A DNA stretch of 5,284 nucleotides from Clostridia bacterium (GTDB taxonomy: Bacteria > Bacillota > DSM-16504 > Desulfitibacterales > Desulfitibacteraceae): positions 1 through 5,284 of the forward strand of contig JAGXSK010000357.1 of assembly GCA_018333845.1 (NCBI GenBank), in the 5' to 3' direction. Position 1 is the stretch's first letter; each line of letters opens with the position of its first letter. The notes under the pieces are model-generated. The model had not been told where the DNA came from. It saw only the letters and a list, made by a program, of their open reading frames with translations, and ran no database searches. This document shows, piece by piece, positions 1 through 5,284 of this stretch. A program made the translations under genes and the position numbers.

Positions 1-182
1 TAGTCATGGCAGGGGGAGGTTCTCTCTTGTGGGGACTGGATGCACTGGTCAGCCTTGAGACAGGCATGCCTGTTCACCTGGCTGAAGAACCATTATCGGC
101 TGTTGCCAATGGAACTGGAAAGGTACTAGAGAATATTGATATGCTTAAAAGGGTATTAATACCTAATAAAAAACTGGGTTAG
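1..182 (+). CDS. mreB: MreB rod-shape actin homologue, C-terminal end (5' truncated by window)
   Basis: This is the last 59 codons of an MreB-family protein, read from position 3 and ending in TAG at 180-182; the first two bases finish a codon that starts outside the window. MreB is a bacterial actin that polymerises on the inner face of the membrane and organises lateral wall synthesis. The fragment begins VMAGGGSLLWGLD, the MreB glycine-rich nucleotide-binding turn (usually written LTGGGALLRGLD), continues through ETGMPVHLAEEP and VANGTGK, and ends in a helix and LIPNKKLG. The Thr of the usual TGGG motif is Ala here, a mild variation. mreC follows after 18 bp, so the two are almost certainly cotranscribed. 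Identification rests on the family pattern and on the mreC and mreD neighbours. Confidence 0.95.
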   Translation, partial: VMAGGGSLLWGLDALVSLETGMPVHLAEEPLSAVANGTGKVLENIDMLKRVLIPNKKLG

Positions 183-200
183 AGATGTAGGTGTGTGTAA

Positions 201-1076
201 ATGGCACGTAAGGTTTCCAGAAAAAAGAGTATAATTGCAGGTATTATACTTGTAGCTATACTTCTTGCTGGTATTAGATTTACAGCAGCAACCAACAGGA
301 CACAGTTGACCCAACTGGAAATTATTCTTCGTGATTCTATAGCCCCGCTTTACAGCGGGGTTATGCAGGTTTCTAGTGTAATAGTGAATATGGGAAACAG
401 TATAACCCTATATAATGAACTTTTGGAAGAAAATAGATATTTAAAAGAGCAGGTTAGGCTTCTATCCTTGCAAAACAGTATAATGGAAGAATACCGCCTG
501 GAGAATCAGCGGCTTTCTAAACTTTTAGATTTTAAAGAGACCCATGGAGATGAGCTAAATCTGGTTGCCGCAAAGGTAATAGGCAGAAATCTTGGCAACT
601 GGTTTGATACAATTATTGTTAACAAGGGTACAAATCATGGCATTAGAGTTAACATGGCTGTGATTAATTATCAAGGTCTGGTGGGCAGGGTAGTTGCCAC
701 CTCAAGAAACACTGCTGAGATTATGCTCTTGCTGGATAGAGAAAGTGCTGTTGGTTCAATGGTTCAAAGAAGCAGAACCTTTGGAGTGGTTGAATCCACT
801 ACTGCCGGGGATTATCCTCTGCAGATGATTCATATGACCCATGATGCCCCAGTGGATGTAGGTGATGTTATTATAACTTCTGGTTTAGGAGAAATCTTCC
901 CAAAGGGCTTGAAAATTGGTTATGTTGCTGAAGTGATAATGGCACCTACCCGTCTTGTTAAACAAGCAATGGTCATTCCCTATGTGGAATTTAATAAATT
1001 AGAGGAAGTAATGGTTATTACAGAGGTTAAGGAGCTCCCAGATGATGAAGAATTGGGAGAGGGTGAAGTTGAGTGA
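201..1076 (+). CDS. mreC: Rod shape-determining protein MreC
   Basis: MreC is a bitopic membrane protein of the elongasome that links cytoplasmic MreB to MreD and the class B PBP outside the membrane. The 291-residue product has the standard layout: a basic N-terminus (MARKVSRKKS), one transmembrane helix at about residues 11-30, a coiled coil at about 66-110 rich in Leu, Glu and Asn, and the paired beta-barrel domain at about 120-275. Family signatures include AAKVIGRN, VNKGTNHGI, GLVGRVV, LLLDRESAVG, GDVIITSGLGEIFPKGL and IGYVAEV. The last 15 residues form an acidic tail (PDDEELGEGEVE). Length matches Firmicute MreC, about 290 residues. AGGTG at 189-193 is a usable ribosome binding site 7 nt before the ATG. 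The gene lies 18 bp after mreB and overlaps mreD by 4 bp. A strong GC-rich hairpin (341-362) lies inside it. Confidence 0.96.
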   Translation: MARKVSRKKSIIAGIILVAILLAGIRFTAATNRTQLTQLEIILRDSIAPLYSGVMQVSSVIVNMGNSITLYNELLEENRYLKEQVRLLSLQNSIMEEYRLENQRLSKLLDFKETHGDELNLVAAKVIGRNLGNWFDTIIVNKGTNHGIRVNMAVINYQGLVGRVVATSRNTAEIMLLLDRESAVGSMVQRSRTFGVVESTTAGDYPLQMIHMTHDAPVDVGDVIITSGLGEIFPKGLKIGYVAEVIMAPTRLVKQAMVIPYVEFNKLEEVMVITEVKELPDDEELGEGEVE

Positions 1077-1576
1077 GACATGGATTTAGTATGGGATTTT
1101 TACTGGTTTTAAGTCTGGTGCTCCAGACTACTGCATTTAATTATCTTGCAGTAGCTGGAGTAAAGCCTGATTTGCTTTTGATTATTGTAGTTTTATATGG
1201 ACTACTTTATGGAAAAAAGGCAGGGATTTTAGGTTTTATTTATGGCCTGGTGGAAGATTTGCTTGTTGGACGTTTCATAGGCTTTAATGCTTTAACCAAG
1301 GGCTTGATGGGATTATTAATTGGGTATCTGGAACCAAAGCTTTTCAAGGACCATATCCTGGTGCCTGTTGTTGTTCTTTTGTTGGGAACCTTTGTACATG
1401 GTGCATTAGCCTATATGATTGGCTTGATAGTCGGACTTTATTCAACTTTTGAGTTTGAAGCCTATTTAAGAATTATAATTCTACAATCCATATATAATGC
1501 ATGCTTGGCTCCCTTTTTATATGGAAAGTATTATAAAATTAGCATGGAAAGATTTGTCAAAAAATTGAGGAGGTAA
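1073..1576 (+). CDS. mreD: Rod shape-determining protein MreD, GTG start
   Basis: MreD is the small polytopic membrane partner of MreC in the elongasome. The 167-residue product is very hydrophobic, with about five membrane segments (roughly residues 5-25, 30-47, 50-65, 72-86 and 94-123, and another stretch at 130-150), and ends in a basic tail (VKKLRR). Family hallmarks are KPDLLLIIVVLYGLLYG, GILGFIYGLVEDLL and NALTKGLMGLLIGYLE. Length fits the family (about 160-175). The start is GTG at 1073, overlapping the mreC stop as GTGA, which suggests translational coupling; a purine-rich GGGAGAGGGTGA stretch lies just upstream inside mreC. The ATG at 1080 is out of frame. The in-frame ATG at 1091 is a possible but less likely start, because it would drop the basic RH residues before the first helix. 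Confidence 0.95.
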   Translation: MRHGFSMGFLLVLSLVLQTTAFNYLAVAGVKPDLLLIIVVLYGLLYGKKAGILGFIYGLVEDLLVGRFIGFNALTKGLMGLLIGYLEPKLFKDHILVPVVVLLLGTFVHGALAYMIGLIVGLYSTFEFEAYLRIIILQSIYNACLAPFLYGKYYKISMERFVKKLRR

Positions 1577-1582
1577 GGGGCA

Positions 1583-3649
1583 ATGACCCTTTCTCGCAAA
1601 ATACTGCAAAAAAAACTAACTGTATTTTTATATATAATTGCTTTGATGTTTGTGATTCTTGTTACACGGCTTTTTCAGCTGCAGATAATTAATGCCCATG
1701 AGTTTAGGACACAATCAGAAGAAAATCGCATTAGAATTATTTCCAAGGAAGCAAGACGGGGAGATATAATTAGTGCAGATGGTAAAGTATTAGCTACCAG
1801 CATGCCTGTCTTTACAATATCCATTTCTCATTTGACTGACAGGAGCAAACAGCAGAAGGTAATAGAAAACCTGGTTGAAATTCTAGATGACCCCAATCTA
1901 GATCAGGAAGTTATCAATGAAAAATTAAAGGGCCATACAAGAAAATTTGAGCCTTTAGAAATAGTTACCTTGCAGTGGGATGAACGAGGCATTGAAACTA
2001 TTACAAGATTGGAAGAAAGAAGGGGTGATTTGCCCGGAGTTGTAATTGAGGAAGTGCCCCATAGATATTATCCCTTTGACAGCCTGGCCGGGCATATTTT
2101 GGGTTATGTAGGACAAATCAGCCAAAGGGAGTTAGAAATTTTTCAAGAACATAATTATAGTATAAATGATAAAATTGGCAAGACAGGGATAGAAAGGGTA
2201 GCAGAATTAATGGATATTAATGGAACTCCTGCAGGGCTAAGGGGTAAAAAGGGTGTACAACAGGTAGAGGTTAATGTCAGTAATAGACCAATTAGAGAGC
2301 TTGTTAATATTCCATCAACACCAGGAAATAATGTTCTGCTAACCCTTGATGCCCAGCTGCAACAAGCAATGGAAACCGCCATGGATGAGGTCATTGAAAG
2401 GGTGAAAAAGGAGAATCCCAAGGCTGGTGCAGGTGGTGCCGTGGTTATTGATATAAAGACAGGGGCCATACTGGCTCTTGCAAGTAAACCAGACATGAAT
2501 CCTAACGACTTTGTCGATGGCAGCTTTAATGAAAAAAGAGATTATTACAATGATCTTACACTCAAACCGGAGTTTAACAGGTCTGTTCGCGGCACTTATC
2601 CTCCTGGCTCTACATTTAAGATGGTTACCCTCTTGGCAGCCCTGGAAAATAATGCTGTTAACCTAAAAGATTCAGTTGTGTGCAGTGGCGCCTACTGGAG
2701 GCCTCCCTTCATCAGGTGTTGGGGAGTTCATGGCAGGGTTGACTTCCACAGGGCGTTAGCCGTTTCCTGCAACACCTATGTGCAAAATGCGGCTCACCTT
2801 ACGGGAATTGATAGTATTGTCAACATGGGTAAGCAGTTTGGCCTGGGGATGAAGACTGGATCTCCAGACATACTTGGTGAGGAGGCAGGCATTTTACCTT
2901 CTCCTGAATGGAAGAAAGGCATAAGTGATATACTGGTCAAAAGAAAGTTTGAAAAGCGGAGAGATAATCTAGAAAAAAAATATCAAACCTTAAGGGGAGA
3001 AGCCAGGACCTTTGAAGAGTTTCAAGAATTGGATAGACAAAGGGATAGGGAACTTGCAAATTTAGAAGCACAATATAGGATTGAATATAATTTTGAAACC
3101 AACTGGCATCCCTTTGATACCTATAATACATCAATAGGCCAGGGCTCAGTAAACCTTACAATACTGCAGCTTGCAAACTTTACTGCAGCCATTGCCAACG
3201 GGGGCACCAGATATGTCCCTTACCTTATAGACAAGATTTTATCTCCACAGGGTGATGTTGTGGTGGATTATGAACCAGAAATAGCTGGGGTTGCTGAAGT
3301 TTCTGCAAAAACCCTGGAAGAGGTTATAAAGGGTATGCATGATGTTACCAGGCCTGGGGGAACAGCCTATTACTTGTTTAGAGAATTTCCGCCTAATGTT
3401 ACTGTAGCTGCAAAAACTGGAACTGCACAGACAGGTAGAGTGGGGGACGATAAAAGAAAGGATTTCCATGGAGTCTTTGTTGCCTTTGCTCCTGTAGAGA
3501 ATCCTCAAATAGCCTTTGCAGGTTTAATTGAATATGGTCGAACTGGCAGTGCCAGTGCGGGATATGTTGCAAAAGCAGTTTTTGAGGAATATTTTGGCTT
3601 AAATAAAACTGAATTGGAAGAAGAAATGCTAATGAATTTGGCAGAATAG
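1583..3649 (+). CDS. mrdA: Class B penicillin-binding protein 2 (elongasome D,D-transpeptidase)
   Basis: This enzyme cross-links peptidoglycan during side-wall elongation; it is anchored in the membrane and works outside it with RodA, MreC and MreD. The 688-residue product has a short cytoplasmic N-terminus, one transmembrane helix (about 12-34), the PBP dimerisation/pedestal domain (about 55-240, with ARRGDIISADG, YPFDSLAGHILGYVG and GKTGIERVAE), and a transpeptidase domain (about 250-670). All catalytic motifs are present: STFK with nucleophile S343 and K346, SCN at 395-397, and KTG at 611-613. RCWGVHG and SIGQG are also PBP2-like. Two oddities are a charged insertion of roughly 55 residues at about 446-506, and C367, C379, H383 and C396 spaced like a metal site. 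AGGAGGT at 1568-1574, overlapping the mreD stop, sits 8 nt before the ATG. It is the last gene before a terminator. The symbol mrdA/pbpA follows position and motifs; a SpoVD-like role is less likely because no PASTA domain is present. Confidence 0.94.
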   Translation: MTLSRKILQKKLTVFLYIIALMFVILVTRLFQLQIINAHEFRTQSEENRIRIISKEARRGDIISADGKVLATSMPVFTISISHLTDRSKQQKVIENLVEILDDPNLDQEVINEKLKGHTRKFEPLEIVTLQWDERGIETITRLEERRGDLPGVVIEEVPHRYYPFDSLAGHILGYVGQISQRELEIFQEHNYSINDKIGKTGIERVAELMDINGTPAGLRGKKGVQQVEVNVSNRPIRELVNIPSTPGNNVLLTLDAQLQQAMETAMDEVIERVKKENPKAGAGGAVVIDIKTGAILALASKPDMNPNDFVDGSFNEKRDYYNDLTLKPEFNRSVRGTYPPGSTFKMVTLLAALENNAVNLKDSVVCSGAYWRPPFIRCWGVHGRVDFHRALAVSCNTYVQNAAHLTGIDSIVNMGKQFGLGMKTGSPDILGEEAGILPSPEWKKGISDILVKRKFEKRRDNLEKKYQTLRGEARTFEEFQELDRQRDRELANLEAQYRIEYNFETNWHPFDTYNTSIGQGSVNLTILQLANFTAAIANGGTRYVPYLIDKILSPQGDVVVDYEPEIAGVAEVSAKTLEEVIKGMHDVTRPGGTAYYLFREFPPNVTVAAKTGTAQTGRVGDDKRKDFHGVFVAFAPVENPQIAFAGLIEYGRTGSASAGYVAKAVFEEYFGLNKTELEEEMLMNLAE

Positions 3650-3652
3650 CCT

Positions 3653-3760
3653 GGAGGTTTTTCCATACTGTCACAAATTGATGTAAAAACAAGGAATTTT
3701 GTTCCTTGTTTTTTTCTTAAATTGCAGGAATTGGTGTTTATTCGTAGAAAGTTATTGTAG
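3653..3760 (+). pseudogene. Possible decayed 5' end of an earlier minC (speculative)
   Basis: A good Shine-Dalgarno sequence, GGAGGT at 3653-3658, stands 3 nt after the PBP2 stop but has no normal start codon at the right distance; ATA lies at 3665. Reading from that ATA gives 31 open codons to TAG at 3758. The first residues read (I)LSQIDVKTRNF, which resembles the opening strand of MinC N-terminal domains (for example the TPIELKG region of E. coli MinC, recalled rather than aligned). The downstream minC lacks exactly this domain. The resemblance is short, the stretch also encodes the terminator hairpin, and chance is a real alternative. Confidence 0.2.
3685..3715 (+). terminator. Rho-independent terminator of the mre-PBP2 operon
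   Basis: A perfect 12-bp inverted repeat (AAAAACAAGGAA at 3685-3696 pairing with TTCCTTGTTTTT at 3702-3713) encloses a 5-nt loop TTTTG, and the 3' arm runs into a T tract at 3709-3715. The hairpin begins 36 bp after the PBP2 stop. The A run at its 5' end means it could also act on the opposite strand, but no minus-strand gene is seen nearby. Its GC content is low, so termination may be incomplete and allow some read-through into the min genes. Confidence 0.85.
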
Positions 3761-3766
3761 TCCATT

Positions 3767-3808
3767 CAAGAATCATGATTCATGAGTCATGAGGCAAGAG
3801 GCAAGAAA
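3767..3808. repeat. Six tandem 7-bp repeats, consensus CAWGARK
   Basis: Six consecutive, imperfect 7-bp units start at 3767, 3774, 3781, 3788, 3795 and 3802. The outer units resemble CAAGAAW and the central ones are CATGATT, CATGAGT and CATGAGG, so neighbouring units differ by one or two bases. The array contains three TCATGA palindromes at exact 7-bp intervals (3773, 3780, 3787) and the 10-bp palindrome AATCATGATT at 3771-3780. It is not coding in any evident frame. It may belong to a dispersed intergenic repeat family, which one window cannot show. Confidence 0.75.
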
Positions 3809-3822
3809 CCTCTGACGCCTTG
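3790..3822 (+). other. Imperfect hairpin upstream of minC
   Basis: AGAGG at 3797-3801 pairs with CCTCT at 3809-3813 around a 7-nt loop that is the last repeat unit. After a small internal loop (A3796 against 3814-3816), 3792-3795 pairs with 3817-3820 and two wobble pairs extend the stem. The 3' arm (CCTCTGACGCCTTGC) looks like a degenerate inverted copy of the 7-bp units, so repeat and hairpin may be one element. No T tract follows, so it is not a standard terminator. It stops well short of the minC ribosome binding site and does not obviously mask it. Confidence 0.45.
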
Positions 3823-3838
3823 CAGCCTGCCTTATGTC

Positions 3839-3845
3839 GGGGGAG
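3839..3845 (+). promoter_or_regulatory. Ribosome binding site that decides the minC start
   Basis: GGGGGAG lies inside the first codons of the longer reading frame (ATG at 3834) and 12 nt before the ATG at 3858. The ATG at 3834 is preceded by pyrimidine-rich sequence (GCAGCCTGCCTT) with no Shine-Dalgarno match. The 3858 start is therefore preferred, although its spacing is on the long side. Confidence 0.6.
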
Positions 3846-3857
3846 CTGGTAAATATT

Positions 3858-4295
3858 ATGTCAGATAAAAAAGCAGATTATGTAAAACAGGAGATGACAG
3901 AACTGGCAAAAACAGCAAGTAATTGTAATATTCCAGACAATGAAACAATTTTGGTGCAAAGAACTATTCGTTCTGGGCAGACAGTTCAGTATTCAGGACA
4001 CATTGTCATACTTGGAGATGTTAACCCTGGAGCTGAAATTATTGCCGGTGGCAATATTATGGTCCTGGGTTGTTTAAGGGGAATTGCCCATGCAGGTGCC
4101 CTTGGTAACCAGTTAGCAGTTGTAGCTGCTTTTAGGCTAGAACCTACCCAGCTTAGGATAGCCAATCATATTACCCGGGCACCAGATGGAGAAAAGTGGC
4201 AGCCCCAGCAGCCTGAGGTAGCCAGGATTAAAAATGGAGTAGTGGTTATCGAAAAGCTGCAATCAATGGGTGAACGTTACCTGAATTTTTGTTAA
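3858..4295 (+). CDS. minC: Short MinC: C-terminal beta-helix domain only, no FtsZ-inhibitory N-domain
   Basis: MinC normally blocks Z-ring assembly at the poles: its N-domain inhibits FtsZ and its C-domain dimerises and binds MinD. Here only the C-domain is present. From ATG 3858 the product is 145 residues (153 from ATG 3834), against about 220-230 for usual MinC. After a polar linker of about 28 residues come ETILVQRTIRSGQ, GHIVILGDVNPGAEIIAGGNI, VLGCLRGIAHAGALGN, FRLEPTQLRIAN and ITRAPDGE, then PEVARIKNGVVVIEKL. The RSGQ motif (residues 38-41) needed for MinD binding in other MinC proteins is intact. In-frame TGA at 3813 prevents any upstream extension, and the whole spacer (about 200 bp) is too short for a roughly 100-residue N-domain. 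minD follows after 30 bp. The family assignment is firm; whether the protein still inhibits division is unknown. Confidence 0.9.
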   Translation: MSDKKADYVKQEMTELAKTASNCNIPDNETILVQRTIRSGQTVQYSGHIVILGDVNPGAEIIAGGNIMVLGCLRGIAHAGALGNQLAVVAAFRLEPTQLRIANHITRAPDGEKWQPQQPEVARIKNGVVVIEKLQSMGERYLNFC

Positions 4296-4325
4296 CTTAA
4301 ATCACTAACTTAAGGGGGAAATAAT

Positions 4326-5117
4326 ATGGGAGAAGTAATAGTTATAACATCTGGCAAAGGAGGAGTGGGTAAAACTACTACAACTGCCAACATTGGGACA
4401 GGATTAGCATCTTTGGGTTACAAGGTTGTTATGGTGGATACTGATATTGGACTGCGTAACCTTGATGTTGTAATGGGACTAGAAAACAGAATTGTTTATG
4501 ATATTGTTGATGTTGTCCATGGACACTGCAGATTAAAGCAAGCCTTGATCAAGGACAAGCGTTTTGAGGATTTATTCCTATTGCCTGCTTCCCAGACCAG
4601 GGATAAAACTTCAGTAACTCAAGAGCAAATGCGAAAGCTATGTAAAGATCTCAAGGAAGAATATGACTATGTTTTAATTGACTGTCCAGCGGGCATAGAG
4701 GGTGGTTTTAAAAATGCTATAGCAGGTGCAGATAAAGCTATTGTAGTTACAACTCCCGAGGTTTCAGCTGTAAGAGATGCCGACAGGATAGTTGGTTTAT
4801 TAGAAGCTAATGATCTGAAAAATCCCAAACTAATCATTAACAGAATCCGTCCCCACATGGTGAAAAAGGGCGACATGATGGATATTGATGATATGATTGA
4901 AATTCTGGCAATTGAGCTTTTAGGTGTTGTGCCAGAAGATGAATTTATAGTTGTTTCAACCAATAAGGGTGAGCCTGCTGTTTTGGACAAGAATTCAATG
5001 GCTGGACAAGCCTATAGGAATATTTCATTAAGAATAACTGGTGAGAATGTTCCCCTTATGCAGTTAGATGTTAATGTAGGGATAATGAAGAAACTTCGTA
5101 AACTTATAGGATTTTAA
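4326..5117 (+). CDS. minD: Septum site-determining ATPase MinD
   Basis: MinD is a ParA/MinD-family ATPase that dimerises on ATP, binds membrane, recruits MinC, and is released when MinE stimulates hydrolysis. The 263-residue product shows the deviant Walker A motif GKGGVGKTT at 10-18 (signature lysine K11, P-loop K16), switch I DTDIGLRNLD at 38-47, Walker B/switch II LIDCPAGIE at 117-125 (D119), and the family segment INRIRPHMVKKGDMM. The C-terminal IMKKLRKLIGF (253-263) is the amphipathic membrane-targeting helix. Nothing is missing and length is normal (about 265-270). AAGGGGG at 4312-4318, 7 nt before the ATG, is a strong ribosome binding site. Flanked by minC and minE, it is very likely cotranscribed with both. 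Confidence 0.97.
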   Translation: MGEVIVITSGKGGVGKTTTTANIGTGLASLGYKVVMVDTDIGLRNLDVVMGLENRIVYDIVDVVHGHCRLKQALIKDKRFEDLFLLPASQTRDKTSVTQEQMRKLCKDLKEEYDYVLIDCPAGIEGGFKNAIAGADKAIVVTTPEVSAVRDADRIVGLLEANDLKNPKLIINRIRPHMVKKGDMMDIDDMIEILAIELLGVVPEDEFIVVSTNKGEPAVLDKNSMAGQAYRNISLRITGENVPLMQLDVNVGIMKKLRKLIGF

Positions 5118-5140
5118 AGAACATAAAGGGGGCGTAGGTT

Positions 5141-5284
5141 ATGCTACAGTTATTACAGCGGATATTGGGGGTTGGTTCACCCTCAAGCAAAACAATTGCA
5201 AAGGAAAGGCTGCGCTTGGTATTGCTCCATGACAGGACAAGCATTCCACCCCATGTAATTGAGGCTCTTAAAGGGGATTTAATA
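5141..5284 (+). CDS. minE: Cell division topological specificity factor MinE (3' end outside window)
   Basis: The first 48 codons of MinE are present; E. coli MinE has 88 residues, so roughly half is missing. MinE displaces MinC from MinD, stimulates MinD ATPase activity and drives Min oscillation. Visible parts are an N-terminal amphipathic membrane-binding stretch (MLQLLQRILG, residues 1-10) and the anti-MinCD segment TIAKERLRLVLLHDR (residues 18-32), which matches the family consensus closely. SIPPHVIEALKGDLI then opens the topological specificity domain. AGGGGG at 5127-5132 lies 8 nt before the ATG, and the gene begins 23 bp after minD. The protein was too short and too truncated to stand out by length; it is recognised by motif and position. 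Confidence 0.95.
   Translation, partial: MLQLLQRILGVGSPSSKTIAKERLRLVLLHDRTSIPPHVIEALKGDLI

Larger units (their letters stand above)
3650..3857. other. Intergenic spacer between the PBP2 gene and minC
   Basis: These 208 bases separate the elongasome operon from the min operon. In order they hold an orphan Shine-Dalgarno-like GGAGGT (3653-3658), a Rho-independent terminator (3685-3715), an AT-rich stretch, six tandem 7-bp units (3767-3808), a hairpin (3790-3822), and the purine-rich ribosome binding site used for minC. A promoter for the min genes is expected after the terminator, but only weak matches are visible (TTGGTG at 3731-3736 with TATTGT at 3753-3758, 16-nt spacing; or TTGCAG at 3722-3727 with TAGAAA at 3745-3750). 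I do not call either one. Confidence 0.8.

Noticed and set aside
61..72. Perfect 12-bp palindrome CAGGCATGCCTG inside mreB
   Set aside because: It lies in well-conserved MreB coding sequence (ETGMPVH), is not repeated nearby, and is explained by codon choice.
2155..2496. Minus-strand open frames opposite the PBP2 gene and minD (for example 2155-2496, 3239-3508, 4667-4990)
   Set aside because: They are reverse-strand shadows of conserved plus-strand genes, with low-complexity composition, no recognisable domain and no operon context.
3722..3758. Sigma-A-like promoter for minC (TTGCAG/TAGAAA or TTGGTG/TATTGT)
   Set aside because: Each candidate box matches only three or four of six consensus positions, and AT-rich sequence yields such matches by chance. 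A promoter is expected here but these boxes do not establish it.
3399..3765. Minus-strand open frames spanning the PBP2 end and the spacer (3399-3692, 3505-3765)
   Set aside because: They run antisense through the conserved PBP2 C-terminus and the terminator hairpin, overlap each other and encode no recognisable protein.
3834..3857. Upstream ATG at 3834 as the minC start
   Set aside because: No ribosome binding site precedes it, and the GGGGGAG site lies inside these codons, favouring ATG 3858. It cannot be excluded, and using it would still not supply an N-domain.
4296..4325. Repeated AACTTAA in the minC-minD gap as a regulatory element
   Set aside because: Two 7-bp AT-rich copies around the ribosome binding site are too short and common to support a specific call.

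Overview
The window is a chromosomal segment carrying cell-shape and division-site genes, all on the + strand and tightly packed: the 3' end of mreB, then mreC, mreD, an mrdA-type class B penicillin-binding protein (PBP2), a Rho-independent terminator, a 7-bp repeat/hairpin region, a short minC, minD and the 5' end of minE. The AT-rich sequence, purine-rich Shine-Dalgarno sites (AGGAGGT, AAGGGGG), MreBCD proteins of Firmicute-like length and the presence of MinE beside MinCD suggest a low-to-moderate GC member of the Clostridia or a related Firmicute lineage. This is an inference from gene order and protein style; no species can be named from the sequence alone.

Positions 1-3649 form one transcription unit. 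mreB stops 18 bp before mreC, mreC and mreD overlap by 4 bp (GTGA), and mreD is followed 6 bp later by the PBP2 gene, whose Shine-Dalgarno site overlaps the mreD stop. Together they encode the elongasome: MreB filaments, the MreC and MreD membrane scaffold, and the transpeptidase that cross-links new lateral wall. A 12-bp perfect hairpin with a T tract ends this unit at 3685-3715.

Positions 3650-3857 hold no convincing intact gene. They contain an orphan Shine-Dalgarno-like GGAGGT, the terminator, six tandem 7-bp units (3767-3808) and a hairpin (3790-3822), then the minC translation start. Positions 3858-5284 are minC-minD-minE, the division-site selection system: the MinD ATPase binds membrane, recruits MinC, and is displaced by MinE. 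Each gene has its own ribosome binding site and the gaps are 30 and 23 bp.

The main departures from the textbook arrangement are these. MinC has its MinD-binding C-terminal domain but no N-terminal FtsZ-inhibiting domain. A repeat-rich spacer with a possible decayed minC start lies exactly where that domain should be encoded. PBP2 carries a charged insertion of about 55 residues between its second and third catalytic motifs, and a Cys/Cys/His/Cys set next to its active site that could bind a metal. I see no mobile element, CRISPR array, RNA gene or wholly unknown gene system here.
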